From JBGPBY01 sp041481485 (GTDB lineage: Bacteria > Acidobacteriota > Terriglobia > 20CM-2-55-15), in the NCBI GenBank assembly GCA_041481485.1, contig JBGPBY010000052.1:1-20744 (forward strand): a stretch of DNA of 20,744 bases, written 5' to 3'. The position numbers were made by a program, and so were the translations under genes. A model generated the notes under the pieces. The model saw only the letters and a program-made list of their open reading frames with translations, did no database searches and had not been told where the DNA came from. This document shows positions 7,222-15,182 of this stretch, in pieces. Within the stretch, counting starts at the first letter, position 1; each line of letters starts with the position of its first letter.

Positions 7222-8874
7222 ATGCCGCTCAGACTGATCGTGGAAGTTGTCTTTCTTGCAGTGTGTGCAGTTCTCGCGCTTCGTCCTAGAATCCCGGGAG
7301 ACGAAATTTGCCGGCGATGGTGGATCTCCGCCGCGCAAATCGCCCGTCGCCGCGGCCTTGTCTGCATATCCGCAGCAGTGCTGGTGCTGCTCGTCCGCGC
7401 TGCAGTCTTGCCCATCTGGCCCGTACCGCGGCCATCGATCTATGACGAATTCAGCTATTTGCTGCAGGCGGACACGTTTGCTCACGCGCGTCTTGCCAAT
7501 CCGGCTCACCCGATGTGGGAGTTTTTTGAAAGCATCTACGTCCTTCAGCAGCCGACATACGCGTCAAAGTACCCGCCAGGACAGGCAATGGCGATGGCGG
7601 CTGGCCAGGTGCTGTTCGGAAAGCCCTGGTTTGGAATCTTGCTGAGTTGCGGCGCATTAGCGGCGGCGTTGTGCTGGGCCCTTCAGGGTTGGATGCCGCC
7701 ACGCTGGGCACTTCTTGGATCGTTGATCGGTCTCCATGTTTGCATATTCAGCTATTGGATGAACAGCCACTGGGGCGGGGCAGTGGCGGGAATCGGAGGC
7801 GCACTCGTGATCGGTGCATACGCCCGCCTTGTCCGTCGGAAATGGACTGCGATTGCGTGGCTATACGGAGCAGGTGCAGTGATATTGCTGCTGACTCGGC
7901 CGTACGAAGGCTTCCTTCTTGTGGCACCCGCGTCGCTGGCACTTTGGCTCAAGACAAAGCAGCGACGCGTTGCAGTCTGGATTCCGATCATAGCCATGGG
8001 CATTGCCGGGTTTGCGTTTACGGCATATTACGACTATCGAGTCACCGGGAATCCTTTTCGCTTGCCGTATCAGGAGTACTCCGCGCAATACGAATCGGTG
8101 CCGCCGTTAACCATTCTGCCGGTCCAGCCAGCGAAAACATTCCGGCATTTCGATCTCGAGCTTTTGGATCATGTCTGGTTGCGCGAAACCAATCAGACGG
8201 CGCGAAGCTGGCGTGTTCTCTCAGCGCGGGCCGGAGAGCTCTATCAAACGATGTCAGTTCTTTTCGGTGATCCGCTCTGGATACTCGTCCTTGCCGCTTT
8301 CGTTCCGGCATGGTTCCTTGCAAAGCGGACCCGTCTGCTTGTGGTATCCGCCGGTGCGCTCGCGGCAGGCGCAATGATCGAGATTGTTTTCTATGCACAC
8401 TATGCGGCTCCGTTCACTGCTGTGCTGCTGATCCTTCTTGTGCAATCACTGCGCTACTTGCGAGCATGGGCAACCCGAAACCTGCCCGGCGGTCAGGCAG
8501 CCGGACGATTCGCGATTCTCGCGCTTTGCGGATCTCTGCTCGGAGGCGGGCTGGCAACCGAGATGTATCACGTTTATCTCAAGAACACGCCGGACAGGCT
8601 ACAGGCCGTGAACGCGCGAAAGGGCGAACTGGAGAACGATCTTCTACAGCACAACCCAGGCCGGCATGTCATCTTTGTCCGCTATACAGACATGCACAGT
8701 CCACACGAAGAATGGATTTACAACCTGGCGGACATTGATGCCCAGCCTGTCATCTGGGCTCAGGACATGGGCGCGGAGAACAGCAAGCTCGTCAAATACT
8801 ATCCGGGCCGTACATTCTGGATGTTCAAGCCGGACGACAATCCGGGCTTACTGCAGTCGTACGGGAATCCATAG
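7222..8874 (+). CDS. GT-C / glycosyltransferase 39-like polytopic membrane protein (550 aa)
   Basis: Hydrophobic helices at about 5-20 and 46-66 precede a large first periplasmic loop. This loop has the acidic YDEFSYLLQAD motif (D75, E76), QQPTYASKYPPGQ (109-121) and several aromatic residues. Further helices continue to about residue 450, with a soluble C-terminal tail. The DE pair in the first loop is the usual catalytic or metal site of ArnT/PMT-type GT-C enzymes, which use polyprenyl-phosphate sugars; that activity is inferred, not shown. The ATG start has only a weak purine tract upstream (AGGATAGAAAGA). The gene converges on the TMTC-like gene, with 24 bp between stops, the second such pair of large membrane glycosyltransferase-like genes in the window. 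Confidence 0.75.
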   Translation: MPLRLIVEVVFLAVCAVLALRPRIPGDEICRRWWISAAQIARRRGLVCISAAVLVLLVRAAVLPIWPVPRPSIYDEFSYLLQADTFAHARLANPAHPMWEFFESIYVLQQPTYASKYPPGQAMAMAAGQVLFGKPWFGILLSCGALAAALCWALQGWMPPRWALLGSLIGLHVCIFSYWMNSHWGGAVAGIGGALVIGAYARLVRRKWTAIAWLYGAGAVILLLTRPYEGFLLVAPASLALWLKTKQRRVAVWIPIIAMGIAGFAFTAYYDYRVTGNPFRLPYQEYSAQYESVPPLTILPVQPAKTFRHFDLELLDHVWLRETNQTARSWRVLSARAGELYQTMSVLFGDPLWILVLAAFVPAWFLAKRTRLLVVSAGALAAGAMIEIVFYAHYAAPFTAVLLILLVQSLRYLRAWATRNLPGGQAAGRFAILALCGSLLGGGLATEMYHVYLKNTPDRLQAVNARKGELENDLLQHNPGRHVIFVRYTDMHSPHEEWIYNLADIDAQPVIWAQDMGAENSKLVKYYPGRTFWMFKPDDNPGLLQSYGNP

Positions 8875-8898
8875 CGCGCGGCATATGATGGGCTCGGC

Positions 8899-10950
8899 TC
8901 ATTTAAGAGCGCACTGATATTCGCGATGTGCTGTTTCTCTGTAGAGACCACTCTCCTCAGGCCGGCCTGTATCCGTCAGAACTCGCACCAGCTCTTCGTA
9001 CGCCAAACAAGTATGTGTCCGGACCAAAGGACAGAATGGATTCGGACTGGAAGACGCCAGTCCTGCACCCGCACAGCTATCCGGATACCAGGTGCGATAG
9101 CCGGCCATCAACGCGTGCTCGTTATCTCCGCCATGTCCGACGGCGAATGCCTGCCAGAGCGCCACGATCGCTGCATCAGGCCGTCGCAGTTCCGTGTTTA
9201 CATCTGAGATCTGCGAATAAATCGTGCTATTGAATGGGGTAAGTTTCATCAGGTGCGAGAGTGCCTCGAGTGCCTCCGGAAACCGGCCCAGACGCTTGTA
9301 GGTGTCACCCAGATTCTGGTAAAGAAAGGCATTCCCCTTGACTCTCATCTTGCTGGATGGCCAGTTCTGAGACACCGCTTTGCGGCGTTGTTCCTGGCTG
9401 AACGCCTGATCTATCGGCACGGCACTCATGAGCGTTTGGAGCGAGCGACGATACCAATCCTGAACTTCCCATGGCCGTGCATAAACCAACACGTCGCCCT
9501 TAATCCGGTACAGCGTCCCGAGTGTCACCGACGGGAGAGTTGTACTCTTTTCAGGCGGTAAGACGTTGACGATGGCGACGGCCTGTTCAGCCAGTCCAAT
9601 CGCTTGATCGATGTTTCCAATATTCAAGCCCTTTTGGGACCACAAATAGATCGGGGCCAGATGGGTCTTGAAACTGCCCGGGGAGGTCTCAAGTGCACTC
9701 TTCGAAAAACGCTCGCCATCCGCCCAGTCCGAGTTTCTGACTGAGGCTCGCAGCCCGAATCCAATGACGATGAGTGCTAGCGCCGCCGTCGCCATGCCGG
9801 CCTGGTGAGAAGTTTTCGTTGCGAGTTTCCCAGAAAGCGCTATGGCCCCCGCGACCACACAGCCGGCAAAACCTATTGAAGGAAGATAAAGGAATCGTTC
9901 GGCCATGATGCTGCCGATGATCAACAAGAGGTTGGAAGTCGGCACGAGCGACAGGAAAAAGAATGCGCCAAAGAAACAAGCGGGCGCATTCCTCTTGAAC
10001 AGCCAAACTATCAGCGTCAGCAATCCGATCATACCCGCCAACGCAGCCAGGCCGATACTCCAGGATGCCAGAGGAATCTGATTGTATGAATAATCCCAGG
10101 TAAGCGACCGCGGCCAAAGCAACAGCGAGATTTGCTTGAATAGCACTTTTAGTGCTGTGAGACGCGCTGTCATGAAATCCGCACCTATCAACGGATTGTC
10201 GACAAACGGAGTATCAAATGGCGGAAGGTTGGAAAACACCATGTGTCGAACCCACAAATTCGTCACCAGGGCCGGAACCACCGCGAGGTAACCGGATAGC
10301 GAGACTTGCCAGGGAAGCAGGCGACTGCGGCGGAATACCAAGTCATAAAGAAACATCGCGGCAGGCAGTATCACTGCATTCTCCTTGGAAAACAGTCCGA
10401 AGAGCGCAGCCAGAAAAATGCCAGCTAGCCATGGGAGCAGGCGCCGCCAGCCCACATCCGGAAGATATGCATACAAGACGAGACCGGCAAGCACTCCCAT
10501 GCCAGCCATAACGTCGGCTCGCCCTGCAATATTGGTAACGGATTCCACGTTGACCGGATGCACTGCAAAGATCGCGGCGGTGAAAAATGCAGAGGCCGGC
10601 TGCTTCCAAATCGTTAAGGCAAGCAGCCAGACAAGCATCACGTTGACGATGTGCAAACTCAGATTTACCCAATGGTATCCGGCCGGATTGCTGGCATTTC
10701 CCAGAACGGAATAGTTGAACAGGAAGGAAAGCGTGACCAGCGGACGGAAGACGCCTGAATCCGCTGTCGGGTACCAGTACTGCTGAGTAAAGATCAGTTG
10801 AAGATTGTCGCGGGTGATTTCATGCACGCGTGGATCGTCCAGAACCACAGCTCCACTGTCTCCAAGGAACTGGCCTCCAAACGAGTTCGCATAAGTCACG
10901 AGAACCAGTGTGAGAAGGATAAGTGGTCCCATGGACCGGAGCGATTTCAT
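8899..10950 (-). CDS. TMTC-like membrane protein: GT-C/DUF1736-type region plus C-terminal TPR (683 aa)
   Basis: The first 400 residues are polytopic and follow the TMTC pattern: an acidic VLDDP loop (D38, D39), VFRPLVTLSF (67-76), FAVHPVNVESV (128-138), the GLFSKENAVILP motif (185-196), then a DUF1736-like segment (about 245-295) with FVDNPL and DYSYNQIPL, and ERFLYLPSIG (351-360). Residues 400-600 are soluble and contain at least one clear TPR pair (about 538-603, GNAFLYQNLGDTYKRLGRF onward). Eukaryotic TMTC proteins are O-mannosyltransferases acting on cadherins; bacterial relatives are common in Acidobacteria and Planctomycetes, but their substrates are unknown. The ATG start is not preceded by a clear Shine-Dalgarno sequence. 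An exopolysaccharide or surface-protein glycosylation role is inferred. Confidence 0.82.
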   Translation of the reverse strand: MKSLRSMGPLILLTLVLVTYANSFGGQFLGDSGAVVLDDPRVHEITRDNLQLIFTQQYWYPTADSGVFRPLVTLSFLFNYSVLGNASNPAGYHWVNLSLHIVNVMLVWLLALTIWKQPASAFFTAAIFAVHPVNVESVTNIAGRADVMAGMGVLAGLVLYAYLPDVGWRRLLPWLAGIFLAALFGLFSKENAVILPAAMFLYDLVFRRSRLLPWQVSLSGYLAVVPALVTNLWVRHMVFSNLPPFDTPFVDNPLIGADFMTARLTALKVLFKQISLLLWPRSLTWDYSYNQIPLASWSIGLAALAGMIGLLTLIVWLFKRNAPACFFGAFFFLSLVPTSNLLLIIGSIMAERFLYLPSIGFAGCVVAGAIALSGKLATKTSHQAGMATAALALIVIGFGLRASVRNSDWADGERFSKSALETSPGSFKTHLAPIYLWSQKGLNIGNIDQAIGLAEQAVAIVNVLPPEKSTTLPSVTLGTLYRIKGDVLVYARPWEVQDWYRRSLQTLMSAVPIDQAFSQEQRRKAVSQNWPSSKMRVKGNAFLYQNLGDTYKRLGRFPEALEALSHLMKLTPFNSTIYSQISDVNTELRRPDAAIVALWQAFAVGHGGDNEHALMAGYRTWYPDSCAGAGLASSSPNPFCPLVRTHTCLAYEELVRVLTDTGRPEESGLYRETAHREYQCALK

Positions 10951-11017
10951 GCACTGGTGATTTTAAGTGGGGGACACGAGAGCGAAAAAACCTTTGTCAG
11001 CGCATCAGTGTCGCAGA

Positions 11018-12289
11018 CTATGGCGCGTAGGGTTCCATACGTATCAGAGCGCCGTCGTTTTCAGCCGTCAGCAGATACAGAAACCCGTCCGGCCCCTGCC
11101 GAACATCGCGGATGCGGTTTTGCAATTCGCGGAGCATGCCTTCGCGATGCAGTTCTTCCCATTTGTCATTGAAGTCCAGCCGTTCCAGGTGTCCGGAACG
11201 CGGGACTTCACCGGTCCGCATGCCGCCAATGAACACGTTGTTTTTCCAATTTGGGAATTTGTCTCCGGTATAGAAGGTCAGGCCTGAAACGGCGATAGCG
11301 GGAACCCAGAAGACCAATGGCTGCTCCATGCCGTCCTGCCACGGTTTATCGGAAACGCGCGGTCCCAGATAAAAGCGGCCAAAGCTGACGACCGGCCAGC
11401 CATAGTTCTTGCCGGCCTGCAAAACATTGATTTCATCGCCGCCGTTGGGGCCGTCTTCGCATTCCCATATTTCTCCAGTTACGGGATTCAGCGTGAGGCC
11501 AAGCGGATTGCGATGTCCGAGTGTGAAGATTTCCGGCCGGTATCCGGCGCGGCCGACAAACGGATTGTCGGCGGGCACCGATCCATCGTCGCGCAGCCGC
11601 AGCACCTTTCCCGCCAGAGAATTTGTATCCTGCGCCAGAGATGCGTTCGGCGGATCGCCGACGCCGACGGACATGTAGATCATTCCGTCTTTGCCAAAGA
11701 CCATGCGAGACGCATTGCCGGTGGGCATCGCCGAAAAGATATCGCGAACATCGACCAGCGCATTTCCTTCCCAACGTCCTCGCGCGAGCGTGATCGTGCC
11801 GGCATTTCCGCCACCGCCAGGACCGGCTGCAGCTGCGGCGACGGGTTTGTGATACGTCAGATAAACCAGCTTGTTCTCCTGAAAGCGCGGATGAAGAGCG
11901 ATGTCCATCAGGCCGGCGAGGTTTCCCGCCTGCACCGCGGGAACTCCGGCCACAGGTTTGGGATCCAGCACTCCGTCACGAACGATTCGCAGCCGTCCCG
12001 GACGCTCCGTCACAAGAATGGAACCGTCTGGCAGGAATGCCATGCTCCATGGCTGATTGAATCCCTTGGTCACGAACAGCCGGATTTCATGCTGGATTCC
12101 TGTATCGAGAATAATCGGCCCTGCGGGAAGAGAAGGCGACGGCCAGTTGATCGGTGGTGGCGCGGTCGCGCCTCGCCCGGCCGTCGGAGCCTGGGCTTGT
12201 CCTCCACCCTGCTGCGCGACACTTGCGAACTGCACGACGACAAGGCTCGCAGCCACTGCCAACACATGGGACGCTTTGAAGATTTTCAT
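11018..12289 (-). CDS. Exported PQQ-dependent sugar dehydrogenase-family protein (423 aa), catalytic His apparently missing
   Basis: The N-terminus is a signal peptide (hydrophobic 8-22, cleavage near SVAQQ), followed by a Pro/Gly/Ala-rich linker (28-56). The rest matches the soluble glucose/aldose sugar dehydrogenase beta-propeller family: PWSMAFLPDGSILVTERPG (80-98), GLMDIALHP (126-134), SRMVFGKDGMIYMSVG (194-209), LGHRNPLGL (258-266, including the conserved Arg-Asn pair), ECEDGPNGGDEIN (276-288) and NYGWP. In characterised enzymes a His lies just before the (G/S)-R-(L/I) motif and acts as base; here the corresponding stretch reads TGNASRM, with no His. The protein may be catalytically altered or a substrate variant. 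The ATG has AGGAG 7 nt upstream. It would act in the periplasm. Confidence 0.85.
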   Translation of the reverse strand: MKIFKASHVLAVAASLVVVQFASVAQQGGGQAQAPTAGRGATAPPPINWPSPSLPAGPIILDTGIQHEIRLFVTKGFNQPWSMAFLPDGSILVTERPGRLRIVRDGVLDPKPVAGVPAVQAGNLAGLMDIALHPRFQENKLVYLTYHKPVAAAAAGPGGGGNAGTITLARGRWEGNALVDVRDIFSAMPTGNASRMVFGKDGMIYMSVGVGDPPNASLAQDTNSLAGKVLRLRDDGSVPADNPFVGRAGYRPEIFTLGHRNPLGLTLNPVTGEIWECEDGPNGGDEINVLQAGKNYGWPVVSFGRFYLGPRVSDKPWQDGMEQPLVFWVPAIAVSGLTFYTGDKFPNWKNNVFIGGMRTGEVPRSGHLERLDFNDKWEELHREGMLRELQNRIRDVRQGPDGFLYLLTAENDGALIRMEPYAP

Positions 12290-12310
12290 CGGGATTCTCC
12301 TGGTCAGGGA

Positions 12311-12339
12311 AAACTACGTTCGGACGGCGTTCAGGTCAA
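12311..12339 (-). promoter_or_regulatory. Candidate sigma-70-type promoter of the dehydrogenase gene
   Basis: On the minus strand TTGACC (12339-12334) is followed by a 17-nt spacer and TAGTTT (12316-12311). The spacing is ideal, the -35 match is good and the -10 match is modest. The implied leader is very short, about 15 nt, but includes the AGGAG Shine-Dalgarno at 12297-12301. Confidence 0.3.
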
Positions 12340-12398
12340 GAAGAATCCCTCAGCTTGACGGACCGGATCGTAGGGCCAGCCGCGTTTTCCCAGCCGCG

Positions 12399-12518
12399 TT
12401 AGCGGCGGCACTTTGTTAGCATCACTCGTTCGCCGCTCGCCACAAAGATCTGCTGCTCAATCTGCACCGCTTCTTCAATGTCGCACTTTGCGACGTTGAA
12501 CTTCACCGGTTTTTCCAT
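12399..12518 (-). CDS. Small ORF of 39 aa with a good ribosome binding site, function unknown
   Basis: The ORF starts at ATG 12518 and ends with TAA at 12401-12399. AAGGGAG lies about 8 nt upstream of the ATG, a strong Shine-Dalgarno sequence, and the ORF begins 13 nt after the stop of the decayed comM remnant, as a co-transcribed downstream gene would. The peptide starts MEKPVKFNVAKCDIEEAVQ, is acidic in the middle and ends MLTKCRR, with two Cys residues. No family is recognised. It may be the truncated N-terminus of a gene that once followed comM, or a genuine small protein. A short hairpin, GCCGC-GTTA-GCGGC, overlaps its stop codon. Confidence 0.4.
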   Translation of the reverse strand: MEKPVKFNVAKCDIEEAVQIEQQIFVASGERVMLTKCRR

Positions 12519-12531
12519 AGGGCGGCTCCCT

Positions 12532-12672
12532 TCACGCCCACAGGTTTCTATCGAGCGTCCTGTATTGCACGGCTTCGGACAAGTGTTTCGGCGTCAGTCG
12601 TTGTCCCCGGCCAGGTCCGCGATTGTTCGGGAGACTTCGAGAATCCGCATAACTCGCCGCACAAAGATTAGC
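12532..12672 (-). pseudogene. Frameshifted 3' remnant of comM/yifB (Mg-chelatase-like AAA ATPase)
   Basis: Read on the minus strand, three frames in succession give the C-terminus of the ComM/YifB family: NLCAASY (near 12672-12653), then RILEVSRTIADLAGDN (12647 to about 12600), then LTPKHLSEAVQYRTLDRNLWA with a stop at 12534-12532. Intact family members end with a very similar stretch (SARAY-D-RILKVARTIADL ... LTEHLSEAIQYRSLDR). Two small deletions, about 2 nt and 1 nt, would account for the frame changes. Nothing homologous is seen upstream of 12672, so the ATPase core is missing. ComM is a helicase promoting branch migration during natural transformation; an intact copy may exist elsewhere. 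The adjacent small ORF is in the same orientation. Confidence 0.75.
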
Positions 12673-12855
12673 GATCGGAAAGGGAAAACTAGGTATGCGC
12701 GCTATTGCCATTGAATCAATGGCAGTTGTACGGATTACCGACTACCCGACAATTGAGTGTCATCCGCTAGACCGAAGCACACAACGATGGGTTCGTAACG
12801 TTGGTCGAGTTTGGATTACGATTATCAGTACCGGCGTCACACAAAGGTGGTGATT
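12673..12855. other. Intergenic region between the comM remnant and the HEAT fusion gene
   Basis: I see no gene here apart from a possible N-terminal extension of the next gene from a TTG at 12811. A small inverted repeat, CCATTGATTCAATGG on the minus strand, lies at about 12709-12723. It could be an operator, but there is no other support. Confidence 0.25.
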
Positions 12856-14676
12856 ATGAGATCCGACAGTGTCGCGTTAGCTATCGCTGATCGTCTATTC
12901 GCATGGGCCGTGCTATTAGTATTTGCGTTTGTATCTAATCCGGTTTTCTCGTCTGGTCAACCGGTGCCTCAATCCACGGCAAAGTCCGATACTGTCGATC
13001 AGCGTTCCGCGACGGCGCCGAAGGACAATGGGGTCATCACCGGCACTGTGGTCAACGAGCGACACGAGCCAGTGATGGGTGTCATTGTGCAGATGTTTTC
13101 GGCAGACGCCGTCCTCAACTCACGAGGGCCGGAATCCACGCCGCGTCGAGGCCTTCCCAACGGATCCGCCGTAACAAACGATGAAGGCCGTTTCGTGATT
13201 TCAGGTCTCCCGTCAGGAAACTACGTCATTGCAGCCGAGCCGCAGCCGTTGATCCCGGATCGACGCTCACTGCCTACGCGTGTGTACGGTACAACGTTTT
13301 ATCCTTCAACGTTGGAGGATGACAAAGCGGCATCTGTGTCCGTATCCAGCTACTTTCAAGCGACGATTCAAATCGAACTGGTGCCAGTTTCTGGGATGCG
13401 CATCGCCGGTTCGGTCATGAGTGGTTCTGGACGCCCCTTTGGCGGCCTGAGTGTCCGACTGTTCCATCGATTCGGAGGTGTCTCAAATTACTCCGAGGTC
13501 GCCACAATCAGCGCGAAAGGAACATTCGAGATTCGCGGACTTCGCCCAGGTTTGTATCGACTGACCGTCGGACAGCCGCCTTCTGAATCGCAGCCCGAGA
13601 GTGAATTCGCAGACAAGTTGATCGAGTTGCGAGACCGCGATCTCGACGGGTTTGTACTCGTGTTAGGGCCTGGTGCTTCGATATCAGGCCGCATCGTCGC
13701 TGAACCCGGGATCAGCCTTCAGACATCAACCGGCCTGCGGGTAACTGCGTCGGTCGACCCTGAGCAATTCTCGGTTTCACATGGGTTCGGGCAAGACTTC
13801 AACCTCACAACGCCCGTTGCGAAAGATTGGTCGTTCCGCATGATCGGATTGTCCGGAGCGTATTACTTGGATATTTCAGCGGACAAACGTCCTGCGCCGC
13901 TAAAGGCCGGTCGGATCGTTGTTGACGGAAAACAGCTAGCCGCCGGCGAAACAGTTGAAGTGACGGAAGGCAGTCACGAAGTTGTTGTCTTCGTGACCAT
14001 GCGGGAGCCGGCGAAGCCGATATTCGACGGCACGGGCCTATCGGTGAGTGCTCTGGTTGATCAATTCAAGAACGAGAACGTGTTTTGGCGGCAGTTCGAG
14101 GTTGCAAAGGAAATCGTGAAACGCCACGACGCGAACGTACTTTCGTCTCTGGTGGACTGGTTAAATCACGAGGACCGACACATACGAGGAAACGTTGCGT
14201 TCATATTTGGCCGCCTCGGTGACGCTCGCGGTCTTCAGGTAATCACGGATATTTTGACCGACAAATCGGATCGCCCTGAGGGGCAAGGAGGACGAACTTG
14301 CTGCAACAACCCGATATACAGCGTAGTGCTTCAAATAAGGCAGGACCGCTACTATGCTGCGCATCTGTTAGGGGAATTGGGCGATCCCAAAGCCGTGCCC
14401 GTGCTCGTTCCATTCCTGAAAGACCCTGATCTCAATTACAAAATTCCATGGGTGCTCGCACAAATCGATGAAAGAGCTGCTGTCAGTCTTTTGCTTGACG
14501 CCCTTGACGATGACAATCCGACTCTTCGCGTTGCCGCAATCCAGACACTCGCAGCTCTTCATGCACGGGAAGCGTTGCCCCGTCTGACGCTGCTGCTGAG
14601 CGACGATCGTAAGGCAGAAGCGTCAACGATGTCTGTCGCGGACGCCGCTAAAGCTGCAATCGAAGATTTGCAGTGA
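12856..14676 (+). CDS. Exported carboxypeptidase-regulatory-like protein fused to HEAT repeats (606 aa)
   Basis: A signal peptide (about residues 1-34) precedes a carboxypeptidase regulatory-like beta domain (about 59-130: GVITGTVVNERHEPVMGV to GLPSGNYVIAAEP) and a second similar domain (about 180-240: IAGSVMSGSGRPFGG to RGLRPGLYRL). After about residue 385 the protein switches to helical HEAT repeats (about 410-605: FWRQFEVAKEIVKRHD, HEDRHIRGNVAFIFGRLGD, RYYAAHLLGELGDPKAVP, ALDDDNPTLRVAAIQTLAAL). This HEAT module resembles a family of stand-alone acidobacterial HEAT proteins, so the gene looks like a joining of two secreted modules. Both domain types bind proteins or carbohydrates; no enzyme motif is visible. 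I chose ATG 12856, preceded by AAAGGTGGTG, over the upstream TTG at 12811, because the signal peptide begins there. Confidence 0.8.
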   Translation: MRSDSVALAIADRLFAWAVLLVFAFVSNPVFSSGQPVPQSTAKSDTVDQRSATAPKDNGVITGTVVNERHEPVMGVIVQMFSADAVLNSRGPESTPRRGLPNGSAVTNDEGRFVISGLPSGNYVIAAEPQPLIPDRRSLPTRVYGTTFYPSTLEDDKAASVSVSSYFQATIQIELVPVSGMRIAGSVMSGSGRPFGGLSVRLFHRFGGVSNYSEVATISAKGTFEIRGLRPGLYRLTVGQPPSESQPESEFADKLIELRDRDLDGFVLVLGPGASISGRIVAEPGISLQTSTGLRVTASVDPEQFSVSHGFGQDFNLTTPVAKDWSFRMIGLSGAYYLDISADKRPAPLKAGRIVVDGKQLAAGETVEVTEGSHEVVVFVTMREPAKPIFDGTGLSVSALVDQFKNENVFWRQFEVAKEIVKRHDANVLSSLVDWLNHEDRHIRGNVAFIFGRLGDARGLQVITDILTDKSDRPEGQGGRTCCNNPIYSVVLQIRQDRYYAAHLLGELGDPKAVPVLVPFLKDPDLNYKIPWVLAQIDERAAVSLLLDALDDDNPTLRVAAIQTLAALHAREALPRLTLLLSDDRKAEASTMSVADAAKAAIEDLQ

Positions 14677-15182
14677 TACGCCACTTTGTCCATTCCGCTT
14701 CAGCCGAGCAGTTAGTTGACAAGTAACCGGCAAACCGTCGATTAGCGTTGGCTCTCGGAGCACAGATTCACTTCTACGGTTTACCGACTTGAACGACAAC
14801 TGGAGCCACTTCAAAAACGCTTCGTCGCACTCCACGCGCGGCCAAAAGCGACTGGCATCCCGTCTCACTCTTTTAAAGTTGTCGTCATTTTGTACGCTAA
14901 TTAGTCTGCAAGCTCATTACGATTGGCACATCAGCTGGTGGACGACTGAAATCGGATCGAAGCGCGTAAGGGACGATCGAAACCCTACTTGGAAAGCAGC
15001 AGTTGGGACAGACCAAAAGGGAACCCTTTCTACCTTTTCCTAATGAAGGTTCAAATCTATGCTCTATCCTTCTTACCTTTCAAATCCTGCAATTTCACTG
15101 TTTCTCGAATTAACGAGGAACCCCCGAAGGGATTCGGTGTCTAATTGAAAAAGGAAATTCGATTTTCGCCCGCCAGACATCC
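14677..15182. other. Gene-free region (about 500 bp) with imperfect inverted repeats
   Basis: No coding region is convincing: an 84-codon frame from 14789 starts with TTG and translates without any recognisable feature. A -35-like TTGACA lies at about 14715. An imperfect inverted repeat, CGGCAAACCGT and ACGGTTTACCG (10 of 11 pairs), spans about 14728-14786. The 22-nt palindromic repeat at 15010-15031 is listed separately. Confidence 0.4.
15010..15031. repeat. 22-nt palindromic repeat, copy 1
   Basis: The sequence AGACCAAAAGGGAACCCTTT plus CT has a 6-bp palindromic core, AAAGGG-AA-CCCTTT. A second copy at 16121-16142 differs at only two bases, the two at the centre of the palindrome. This copy is preceded by GGGAC, and such GGGACAGACC strings are frequent in REP-like elements of soil bacteria. 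Confidence 0.6.

Noticed and set aside
12377..12405. Direct repeat CCAGCCGCGTT followed by a GCCGC-GTTA-GCGGC hairpin as a terminator
   Set aside because: The stem is short, there is no T-run on either side, and it overlaps the stop of the small ORF, so it is not called as a terminator.
12478..12714. 78-codon plus-strand frame
   Set aside because: It lies opposite the comM remnant and the small ORF, and its Arg/Ser-rich translation is typical of an antisense shadow.
14789..15043. 84-codon plus-strand frame
   Set aside because: It starts with TTG, has no ribosome binding site and its translation shows no domain or signal peptide.
15045..15065. tRNA T-arm-like string GGTTCAAATC near 15048-15057
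   Set aside because: The flanking bases do not pair as a T-stem and no acceptor or anticodon stem can be built around it.
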